From NCBI GenBank assembly GCA_032821775.1, contig JAVLRN010000008.1, positions 372,001 to 436,000 of the forward strand: a DNA stretch of 64,000 nucleotides, given 5' to 3'. Source of the DNA: Sanguinoderma infundibulare (lineage: Eukaryota; Basidiomycota; Agaricomycetes; Polyporales; Polyporaceae). The notes beneath the pieces were generated by a model. It made no database searches. It was not told the DNA's origin and was given only the letters and a program-made list of their open reading frames with translations. The position numbers and the translations under genes were made by a program. Below, piece by piece: positions 53,064 through 62,995 of this stretch (position 1 is its first letter; every line of letters begins with the position of its first letter).

Positions 53064-54875
53064 ATGGTTGAGTTTCGGGGCCGGGGAGGGTCCTCCGTCC
53101 AGCGTCCGAATTTCAAACGCCGCCGACTCTTGAACTTGAAATCGTCCTTGCCCCAACTTGAACTCGAACTTCACCACTTCGCGGCCGTGCCATCCTTCCT
53201 ACTCCCTTCCATCCGCACACTCTCAGCATACAAGATGACCGCAGAGAAACCTGAGCAAATGAAAAGGTATGGCGAGAAAGGAGCGAAGCTAGACTCCTTC
53301 CGTCAAAAAGAGAGGCCGCCGAAAAGCATTACAGATGAGATAGGGAACGACGATGAGGTAGCTCTGATACTCGCCTATGTTTTGGATAGCTTCCGACATC
53401 TAACGTGTCCTATTCAGTCCATGACGATGTTTCCGGGATGGGGTCAGAAACTGTTCGCGAAACCATCGAAGCCGATTTCTGAAGAGACGCGGGAAAAGTG
53501 TCAAAGAGTCCAAGCGCAACAGAAGGCGAAGCAGCTCGCAGAGGTTGCCGCACGCGCCGCCGCGAAGAAGGGTCCGAAAAGAAAAGCCGGTACGCCGAAG
53601 AAGAAGGTACGTCCCGACATCCTTGGTGGTTGTGAAGTCCCAGTCCGACACACTCATGCCACCTCTTCAACCGCAGGTTACCCCCACTCCACTCTTGCAT
53701 GCAGAGGCGGTGCGCTCCGTCGAACATCCTTCGACGGAGCGCAACCCATCCCCAAAGCCCAAGGTACGTCCCAACATCCTTAGTGGTTGCGAAGTCCCAA
53801 TGCTCACAGGGAGCGTCCCGATACGGTTGACACACTCCAGCCACCTGTTCGACCTCGGGTGGCCGCCACTCCCCTGTTTCCCGCAGACGCGGCGCACCCC
53901 GTCCAACCGCATGCCCCATCCCAGCTCCCTTCGCAGATATCGGGCCAAACGATGTGGCCCGCCTCGGCCTATGCGCCCTTTCCCCACCTACCCGCAGACG
54001 TACTGCACCCCGTTCGACATCCTTCAACAGGGTATGTCGAGACTGCCAATGCACACGCCGCGCACCCGGCGGGCCCTTCGCAGGGTCTAGTATCAGGCCA
54101 CACGACGTGGTCGAACCTTGTGTCTATTGCCGGATTCGACCAGATCCTGTCGTCACCACCTGTGGGAATCATCGCTGCCCCCTCCCTCTATCCGCCATGG
54201 GTCCCGACGAACCGGTCTGACCAGTACGCGGACGCCGGGCTTCACGCTGATTCCAGCATACCCGTTCCCCATCCCTACACCCGGGAGAGTCTCGGCTGGA
54301 GCAATGGCCTGACGATGAACGAGACGTGGCGCGGCGGGCTCGGGGACTCTCTATTCGAGCACAACGCCATCGACTCTCCTGCGGTGTTCGACCATACCGC
54401 AGCAGCGATGGGCTCTCGTAGCGTCGGGGAGCAAGGTCGTCCTGCCACGCCTGAGCCGTGGGCGACATATCCGGCCGAAGGTCTCCCATGGACAGAGCCA
54501 GTCTCTGTCACTCCGCTTCAAGATCGCGGACCATCGGGCAACATCTACGGCGTGGCGCAGGACGCCGCGACATACGCACACGCCCACGGACCGGAGAATG
54601 AAGCTCCATACCATCCTATCCTGACTCAGACGGCTGACGACGTCTACCGGGACCCAACCAGCATGAACTGGTTCAGTGGGGTGCCGCAAGCGTGGCAGTA
54701 TGCTCCTGACCCATACAGCGAGCAGCTGTGGTCATCGTCGATGTCCTCCCCGATGGCCCATGCCGGAACCGCCTCTCGGCCGTATCGCAACAGCTTGGAG
54801 ATGGCGTTGGGGGACCCACCCACACTCGCGCCTCTGCCACCGCCATCCACCCACAAGGTCGCTTCACCGAAGTAA
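53064..54875 (+). CDS. Gene A3: proline-rich protein with altered AT-hook-like motif
   Basis: Paralogue of A1/A2 in the inverted module. Intron 1 follows N-D-D-E as before. After K-P-I-S-E-E it keeps a segment T-R-E-K-C-Q-R-V-Q that A1 and A2 lack but the degenerate A4 has, so the segment is ancestral. The AT-hook-like core is A-G-T-P-K-K-K instead of A-G-R-P-K-K-K. The small exon has one repeat unit (V-E-H-P-S-T). Introns 2 and 3 both start GTACGTCCC. The Pro-rich last exon lacks a stretch near S-S-M-S-S-P and ends H-K-V-A-S-P-K, a different C terminus from A1. Apparently intact. Confidence 0.62.
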
Positions 54876-55605
54876 GGGTGAAACATTATGATCAACTCAT
54901 ATCAATGGCCGATGCCCCTCAACTTCGCACAGTTGTGGCATGGCATAGTGTCCTCCGGACAACACACGCATCCTTTTCCCCGCCTGATTTGTACAAATGG
55001 TACTTAGACGACCCGAATAAATGTTCGCTTATCTGTGGAACTCGGTTTGCTACAAGCTGACACAAGAATCCAATGGCCCCTTCAGGTGAGTGGAATAAAT
55101 CTGTCCAGAGACGTCGCCTGCGAAAAATCTGCTATGAGCTGATCCTTTTGGAAACAAAATGATCAACTCATAGTACATTCGCCGCGTGCGAGAGCGTCTC
55201 CTTGAACGTGGGGGTCGCATCACGACGAGTGAGGATCCAACACGTGTGGGACGAAGAAGTTCATAAAACTACGCACTCACCTATGCCTTGTGGTACGCCG
55301 TGGCTAGAGCTGCAAGAATCCTCGCGAGATCGTTTTGCGGCAGCTGGCGTGTGTACTCGATCGCGGAGGCACCAACGGCGTTCGAGCCATCGAGGAAGAT
55401 TCAGCTGAGGTGCGAGTGGATTTTCATATTGGCAAGCATTCATCTCCAAGGAGAGTTCATGGCGATATGGGAGGAACAGTTCGGCAGGAGAGGAGGAGCA
55501 GGCTCAGAACACCAACGCTCGGCAATTTACTCCATACTGATCCTGCCCTAAACTGGCGATGGACCTGCCCTAAGCTCGACACGTGCTGTGCCATTCAACG
55601 GCCGT
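54876..55605. repeat. 3' flank of module 3
   Basis: Reverse match to 24700-25425, closer than to the module 2 flank. It contains a GACGTCGCC/CTGCGAAAAATC block at about 55108-55132 and the 'catattggcaagcattcatc' block at about 55425. No gene. Confidence 0.6.
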
Positions 55606-55768
55606 TCTTACTTAGCTATAGAATCCCACCGGCGAACCATTGTCTTTCAGCTTGTCGTATAATTTAGCTGCACGGACGCAAGCGCGATTACATATAGTGC
55701 ACGGTAAGCACAGCTTATTTTCCCTAGGAGGGCTCCCAAGCGACTAATAGCTCACTTTCTGAACAGCC

Positions 55769-56537
55769 ATGCGGCTGCTTGATACCCACACTGGACAGTT
55801 CGTCGACAAGGATCCACGCACCACCGTTTTTGCCATCCTATCGCATACCTGGGGAGAGAGAGAGCAGACATACTAAGAGGTCCGAGAAGTTCAAGCGTCC
55901 TACTAGCGGGGATGATGGTCGTCTCCGAGTCCCGGTTCGCTCTTTATCAGATCGTGTCGTCAAAAAGGTCGCTGACATAGTCCAGGTAGCCGATCGGCCT
56001 CTGGTGCTCGACCTCCCCTTGGGCGGATCATCTCATCGCCCGGAGGTCGCATCCATCTGGGACGATCCGAGACTCTCTGCCAAGGTCCGCGACGCATGCG
56101 CACTCGCGCGGAAGGAGGGCTACGACTACCTCTGGATCGACTCGTGTTGCATCGACAAGACGAGCAGCTCCGAGTTGACCGAGGCCATCAACTCCATGTA
56201 CAATTGGTATGCCAGTGCGGACGTGTGCTATGCGTTCCTCGCAGACGTTCCAGCCGACGAAGACCAAGAATCACGCTTCCGCCAGAGCCGTTGGTTCAAA
56301 GCGAAGACTGCAGTCGCTGTGAGCGTCGGCTTCAAACTGGTCTCGCGAGGGCGCTTCTTCCTATTCGTCAATGTAGTCGGCCACACGACAGCCACTACCA
56401 CTACCACCACTTCTGCTATCGACGAAGGGCCTGGAGAAGAGCGAGAAGCTAGCGATGGTACAGCCGGTGCAGTCCGGCGTTGCATTCGCCCCCAGGGATG
56501 CAGTCGCGCACTTGCTGGACCAAGAGCCCGGGAGTGA
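55769..56537 (+). pseudogene. HET-domain (heterokaryon incompatibility) gene, broken
   Basis: It starts M-R-L-L-D-T-H-T-G-Q-F and V-F-A-I-L-S-H-T-W-G, the typical opening of HET proteins, and later has C-A-L-A-R-K-E-G-Y-D-Y-L-W-I-D-S-C-C-I-D-K, S-M-Y-N-W-Y-A-S-A-D-V-C-Y-A-F-L-A-D-V and S-R-W-F. An in-frame TAA stands at 55874 where the family usually has Gln (E-Q-T-Y-stop-E-V), a second stop follows, and the two halves are in different frames. After S-R-W-F the expected R-G-W-T-L-Q-E-L motif is missing. HET proteins trigger cell death after fusion of incompatible hyphae; this copy cannot make a full domain. Confidence 0.75.
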
Positions 56538-57297
56538 GCGCGAGGGTGCGGCACGGGCTTCTAGTGCGGAGCTACCTTGCTGAGAGTCGCCCGGCGACGG
56601 CGCGACGCCTTGACCGGACGTTGCAGTACTTACTATCTCGTCCATGGCCAATTTCTTGGGAAAGTTTGATAGCCTGCTTGTGTCTTGATTCACGACACCT
56701 CCTAAGGACACTGTCTGAATACCATGTAAACTACTAAGATACCTTGTTGTTGTACCTATAGACGAGCTGAACATGACGCCTTACTGGTAGAACCTTGTTG
56801 TAGATACCTAGCACGGACCTCGAATATCCCTACACCTGGCGGAGACTCGGGTCCAGCAACAGCCTAGCGATACACGAGACATGGGACAGCGAATTAGGTT
56901 CCTCTCCAGTTGAGCAGAACGCGATGAAATTCTTCTGCAGCGTTCGACTACACCACAGCCGCGATAGGCTATCGTAGCGTCGGGGAGCAGGGTCGTTGCG
57001 CCTGTTAAGAATGCGTAGTTTACGGAGATACGTCGGTCATCGAAGGTCGCGACGGCGCCGTCGCTCTCAAACCTCGGCCGAAAGTATCAGAGAAAAGAAA
57101 TAGACGCAGGTGGTCGCGGGAACAATTCGCGGTCAAATAGTGGTGAGATCAGCAAGCCACAAGGGTGGCAGGTGAGACAGAAGAAAAGGCATTTTCAATA
57201 CGACTGAAAGAGAGAACAATCCGAAACACGAACACGGTTATCGGATAGCGAGAACGTATCTACGGTAATAGTCCAAGGTGTATCGTCGACGACCACA
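56538..57297. other. Spacer with a fragment of gene A
   Basis: 56815-57000 (plus) resembles the last exon of gene A: a frame reads Y-P-Y-T, then L-G-S-S-N-S-L-A, E-T-W and, after frame changes, E-Q-N-A and a Y-R-S-V-G-E-Q-G-R-like DNA block. It is a small remnant in the same direction as A3 and A4. The rest has no recognisable content; the tail end is the 3' flank of the FunK1 gene. Confidence 0.5.
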
Positions 57298-60105
57298 CTA
57301 AGCCTTCCGGTTCCGAAGCGACATCTGGTGCTGGCTTGGGGCCGCGACGGGCAGCCGAGACGGAGCCCCGCGCGCCCGCGAGCTTGAGCCCTGCGCACCA
57401 CGCCCCGAGCCCGACGCCCGCGGCGGGTTCGAAGGAGTCCCAGCTGGGGCGGAGGTATAGTGGGAGCTGCGCAGCGCCGTTGGAAGCTTGTTCGCCTTCT
57501 GCTTCTTGTTCTTCGCGGTGTGCGTGTTCACGGGTGGGCCAAGGTTCCTCAACGACTTCCAGTTGCTCGAGACTTGGTCGGGGACCCAGGCCGAGTCCGT
57601 GTTCCAGGTCTCTGCGAGCAACGCGTCGCGCAAGATGTCGAAGAACCGGTCGTGGTCCGCGACGTCCTCGGCGAGCGCTCGCTCTTCGGCGGTAGGCGGT
57701 GCGAATTTGTCTCCGATGTCTTTGGTCTTGGGGGCGATACGCGGTTTGGCCATGACGCGGGCACCGTAAAGGCGAGGCTTGACACAGCGAGCTGGGACGG
57801 TGGCCTTTGCAGCAGCTTGGGCGAACACAGGTTGAGGGATGACCCTCTGACGCGCCTCGTACTCCATTATCTTGTAGTGCGCACAGAACGAGCGGAAGAG
57901 ACGACAGATGAGGTCATTCAAAGGTGGCTGCGTGAACGAGAGCCTGACCGAGGGGGCGACTTCGAGCTTCCCGGTCTGGATGGCGTTCTTCTTCGCTGAT
58001 CCAACACAGTATGCTCCATCACTAATGGTGTAGCAGTCAAAGAACTCCTCGAGGTACCCGGCAACGTCTTTGCAGTTCGACGTGACGTAGCGGATGAGGA
58101 AGTAGAGGAAGACGTAGAGGAATGACTCCAAGTCATCAGACAGCTCCACGACCTTCGAGCCATACGCCAGCAGCCCGTACGACATGAACTGCCACGTGCC
58201 CTGTAACACTAGTCAGCAAATAGACGAATCATCGCAAAGAGATTGGACGTACCGTTCGTTCGGGCTGCCGCCTCCCAGTGGGCTCATCAAGTTTCTTCGA
58301 CAGTTCCCAATCAGTCAGCAACCCGACCAAGCGAAGCACCCGCCTGCCGTCGCTGTCAACCTCCACCCTGGGGTACACCAGCATATTCCCAGAACTGATG
58401 TCCCGATGCAAGATGCCGAGCTTGTACGCTTCCTGATGGGCTACTCGAAGAGTCAGCGCGATTCAAGCATGAAAACGACAAGAAGAACGCACCTGTAAGA
58501 CAGTCGATGACGAGCGACAGCAACGTGCGTTCATCCTCGGCGGCGGACAACGGCCTTCCCACCTCTTCAACGACGAAGCGATAGTGGACGTGCTTACGCA
58601 ATGGACAACCGTTTCGGAAGATGTCGTCATCACTATCCTCATCGTCGCCTTCATCCACTGAAAGGCCCTTGGGCGGTGGAACGGAGGGTCCAGCGGCGTC
58701 GTCCGTCTTGTTGCGCTTCGAGTCGCCAGAGGAAGGAGAAGAACCGTTCTTGAGCTCCCAATACTGAGGCGTCATCGTCTCCTGGACTGGATCTCCAATA
58801 TCCCCGTGACAGACGAGAGTAGGGACGTATTGGACATCAGCTTGGTTGAGCTCGCCAAGGATGTCGCCCTCCTGGCTAACGCCATCGTAGTTCATGCGCC
58901 ATGCGTCCTTGAGGAACACGAAGCGGTCCACACGACGCTTCCCCCGTTCCAATGGGGTATCATCGGGCTCGTCCTCGAGCGCGATGAAGCCGCGGGTTCC
59001 GCGACCCGCCACGCCCTTCGCTTGGAAGATAGCTCGGCAGATGAGGAAGTAGCGCTTCTTGTCTCCGGCCGGAACTTCGACCTTGTAACGGGGATATCCA
59101 TCCACGATCGTCGCCTTGAAAGACTCCCGGACGTACCGGAACGTGAACGGCTCGGTGAGGTCGTCATCCTCGAGAAAGCGCTCCTCGTCGTCAACGTCGG
59201 TAGCATGAGGCCTGGCGGCTTGGGTCATGCGCTTCCACCCACGATCGGTTGAGCAAAGACGACGAGCCGTGGGGTCAGCACCGAGTATCTCCGGTGCGAA
59301 ACGATGGGCGAGGGAGATGCGCCATAGGATGTCGCAGAAGAGCTTCCAGTTGTCGTAGTAATCGACGGCAGAGGATACGACAACGCCAGACCGATCCCAA
59401 CGCAGGATCCGGAACGTGCGGCCGATGATGACGAACATGAAGAGGAAGAGGCGTTGCTGGATCCCCAGGACGAGCTCCGCGTAGTGGGTGATCTGGCCGC
59501 GAACCTTCTTGCGCGTAGCAGCGATAGCAGCATCTTCTTTCGTATCATCGTAGGGGTCGTGGCCAGTACCGTGAGACTTGAGTTCGATCGGCACCTCTTG
59601 ATCGCCCCAGTGAGGTTGTCCATTCGAGACGTCGATCTTCTCGTCAAAGAGCGCGGCGTCGATCTTCTGCCCGTCCTCATCGACGGGAGCAGGGTCGGGG
59701 CGCTTTTCGCAGCCAGCAGCCTTGCAACCTGGAACGAGCTTGTATTTATTGATCGCGTCGAGCTATATAAGTGGTTAGGTACGCAATGAATAGGTGGAGA
59801 TAGTTGACTAGACTAACGAGGGCAATGGAGATATCGAGCTCGGGCATAGCTTTCGCACCTTGAAGTTTTTTGAAAGGGTTCCGAGTCACCGTGCTGGCTC
59901 CGGCTGAAGCGAAACGGGGATCGGTAGGGTCGGGGAGGAGTGTGTCACAGAACCATTTGATGTCGACAAGGACTGACTGGCGTTCCATGTCGTGGGCGAT
60001 CCTGAGACGATACTGGTCGAGTTTATGCGCGCCAGGTGCGTCTGCAAGTGAATTGCTGAGCATCGACGAGTAACGGTGGTTGACGGGCGTGGAATGGATA
60101 GACAT
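57298..60105 (-). CDS. FunK1-type protein kinase
   Basis: Exons 60105-59818, 59762-58493, 58443-58253 and 58200-57298 give 883 residues. The family (fungal-specific kinases expanded in mushrooms) fits throughout: N-terminal D-I-K-W-F-C-D-T-L-L-P, E-L-K-S-H-G, the W-D-R-S-G-V region, F-L-K-D-A-W (likely ATP-site Lys), L-H-R-D-I-S-S-G-N-M-L (catalytic loop HRD with Asn), L-L-T-D-W-E-L-S-K (DFG replaced by DWE, usual in FunK1) and G-T-W-Q-F-M-S (activation segment). The C-terminal 150 residues are basic and Ser/Pro-rich and end R-N-R-K-A. All splice sites are canonical and no stop interrupts, so it is probably active. It lies between remnants of gene A and of the B-A pair. Upstream start alternatives exist at 60183; 60105 has the better context. 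Confidence 0.88.
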
Positions 60106-60879
60106 GGTCAGTGGGGAATGAGAAGGGAAAGAAGCTGAACTCACAGGAAGAACACGGGACGTTTTATAGTGGTAGTCACTCAAGCACGAACCCAGGACGT
60201 GGTATTCGAGTCAGTTATTGAAAGAAGTGAACAATGCCCCGGGGATTGCGGCGCAGGGGAAACCCAAAGGGACAAAGAGAAGCGATGGTGGCGGTTGGAG
60301 TTCAAGTTCAACTACCACTTTCGGACACGAGGCTCGCTTGTAACCTTGATAGGCGCCCCCGCTGCGGACGGCACCGGCACAATCAACCGATAGTACTACC
60401 TTGTGTGCTGTTGGCCTCTCAAAATCAGTGGAATATCTGTATATACTTACAGCGGTACCTTCTTTGCATATATCCTCCAAAAGATACAGGGAGAGTCCTA
60501 GAGAGTCCTGCAGAGTCTGCGAGGACCGGCGGTGGTTAGACGTCAGGACATAGCCACTTTCGAAGTCCGACGTTGTCATGCAAAAGTAGGCCCCTGGCCC
60601 CGCGGCGGGGTCAATCGGTCAACCTGATGCATGGCAATACAGGCCCATAGCCGATGTGAAGTCACCTTGCTGCCTTATTTATTCTTCTTTGCTGTGGAAA
60701 CGGTGCGGCGTTCCTCCTGGCCTGCCATCCTCGCCGGCAGCGGCACATCGATTGGACCATAACTCCGATGGCCAAAGTTCATATTGGCTTTGCGGAAGTG
60801 ATCGTAATTTCCGAGGCTGATTTGAAATTTTGATTCTCATGACGACGCACAATCACCCTGGCCACTGCGACAAAGGAGC
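60106..60879. other. Intergenic region
   Basis: Holds the FunK1 promoter. No gene, repeat or RNA recognised. Confidence 0.4.
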
Positions 60880-61240
60880 TGGCAAGATGCAGGCGTACAT
60901 GCTTTGTCAGTGCGAAAAGGAACGAACAAAAGCTTGCCAAGGACCTGCAGAACTCCGCAACTGAACATCGGAGCCACGAGTTAGGGTCCACAACGGTGAC
61001 TCAAGGAGACAGTCGGAGATAGTCGAGGATAAGATGATATATTGCATGAGTCGGTGGTTGGGAATCCTACTGACAGAGAAGAGAGGTCACGACTCGGATC
61101 GCGCTAGCCGGCTACTTCCACCATGAGATTGTCTCCGTCTTCACCCTGTCAGGTGGGCCTGACGTTGCTTTCGGAGGATTGCTCGACGTATCTGTACTTT
61201 TGTCGGTTCTTTCGACTATCAAGTACTATTACCTCTTGGT
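60880..61240 (+). pseudogene. Degenerate gene B (B4)
   Basis: Contains the words Q-K-L-A-K-D-L-Q-N-S-A-T-E-H and, shortly after, DNA matching the last intron and tiny exon of B genes (GGGCCTGACGTTGCTTTCGGA near 61150). The first exon and the M-F-P-G-Y-G region are lost and frames are shifted. It precedes A4 as B3 precedes A3. Confidence 0.6.
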
Positions 61241-61490
61241 CAACCCGTCCGAGTGTCGTTCGCACCACCGTCCGTCGCGAGTCATGTTGCACTGATACTC
61301 CGACGTATAGCATTCAGCTGCATTGATTCGACCACTGGGCAGGCCGTGTCTTCGCCATCAGCGGAGATCATATCTTGGAAGCAGCGGCGCGACGGAGACA
61401 GTGCCTTCAACTCTTGCTTGTTTACGCTTCTTTTGATCTCGCTGCCTGATTTCGTGAGAAGAAGCAGACTGCCTGACTCCGTTATTAGCA

Positions 61491-62995
61491 ATGGTTGAAT
61501 TTCGGGGCCGGGGAGGGTCCTGCGCCCAGCATCCGAATTTCAACCGCCGCCGACTCTTGAACTTGAAATCGTCCTTGCCCCAACTTGAACTTCACCCTAC
61601 TTCTTCACTTCTCCACCGCGCCATATTGACACTCTCAGCATACAAGATGACTGGAGAGAAATCTGAGGAAATCAAAACGTATGGCGATAAAGGAGTTAAG
61701 CTAGACTCCTTCCGTCACGAAGACAAACCGCCGAAGAGGATCATAGATCAGATAGGGAACGACGAGGAGGTAGCTCTGATACTCGCCTATGTCTTGGATA
61801 ACGTTCTGACATCTAACGTGTCCTATTCAGGTCATGACGAGGTTACCGGGATGGGGTCAGTGACTGTTCCACAAACCATCGAAGCCGATTTCTGAAGAGA
61901 GAAGAGATAAGTATCAGAAAGTCAAAGAGCAAAAGAAGGCGAAGAAGGTGGTCGACAACGCGGCGCGCGCCACCGCAAAGAAAGCTCCGACGATAAAACC
62001 GGGCAGACCAAAGAAGAAGGTACGTCCCGACATCCTTGGTGGGTGCCAGGGACCGGGACCGTCCCGATACGGTTGACACACTCCAGCCACCTGTTCAACC
62101 TGGGGTCGCCGCCACTCCCCTGTTGCCCGCAGACGCGGCGCACCCCGTCCAACCGCATGCCCCATCCCAGCTCCCTTCGCAGGAATCGGGCTAACCGATG
62201 TGGCCCGCGTCGCCCAACGCGGCCCTTCCCCATCTGCCCACAGACGTATTGCACCCCGTCGAATATCCGTCCAGGCCCAGCAGCGAGCACGCCCGATTTC
62301 CGTCCCCTTCGTAGGCACTGGCATCGGGAGAAGGCGAAAGGACGTGGTCGAACCTTGTGTCGCTCGCCTGATTCGACCAAATCCTGCCCACATCACCTGT
62401 AGGAACCATCCCCTCCCCATCTCTGTCCGCCATGGTTCCAGATGGACCGGTCTACGCAGTCTGCGAACATCGTGCTTGACGTTGATTCGAGCATGCGCAT
62501 TCCGTATCCCGACTCTGTAGGGAGTCTCAGCTCCAGCAACGGTCTGGCGATGAACGCGACGTGGAGCAGCGGGCTCGGATATCCATTTGAGCAGTACAAC
62601 ATCGGTTCTCCCACTGCGTTCGACCACACCGCGACCGCGACCGCCTATGGTAGCCTCGGGGAGCAGGGTCGTGCTGCCACGCCCGAGCCATGGGCGACAT
62701 ATCCCACCTAGGAAGCGAAAGTCTCCTGTGGACGGAGCCAGTCTCTGTCACACAGTCTCAACGTCGCGGCCCATCGGGCCACATCGACGCCGTGGCGCAC
62801 GACGCCGTGCTGTACACCCACGGCTCGGAGAACGAAGCTCCATACCGTCTTATCCCGACTCAGACGGCTGACGACGCCTACGCGGACCCGACCGGTATGA
62901 AGTGGTTCATGGGGCTCCCCATACCGAAATGGAGTAGCTCTAGACGTCAAACTTGGAACCAATTCAACGGTTTTTTATGGCGGATGCCCGCGTGA
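61491..62995 (+). pseudogene. Degenerate gene A (A4)
   Basis: The first exon is well preserved (basic leader, K-T-Y-G-D-K-G-V-K-L-D-S-F-R, N-D-E-E) and intron 1 is present. In exon 2 a TGA at about 61859 replaces the Lys codon of G-W-G-Q-K-L-F, although the frame beyond still encodes K-P-I-S-E-E, A-K-K and P-G-R-P-K-K-K. The small exon is missing, one intron is left, and the Pro-rich exon is frameshifted near 62710 (T-Y-P-T-stop where A1 has T-Y-P-A-E-G). It carries the ancestral D-K-Y-Q-K-V segment shared with A3. Confidence 0.65.

Larger units (their letters stand above)
47590..55605. repeat. Right arm of large inverted repeat
   Basis: Reverse copy of about 32.0-39.27 kb, containing the small-gene remnant, C4, B3 and A3, plus an outer flank that is closer to that of unit 1. 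Interrupted by about 570 nt of foreign repeats at 47891-48462. Confidence 0.8.
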
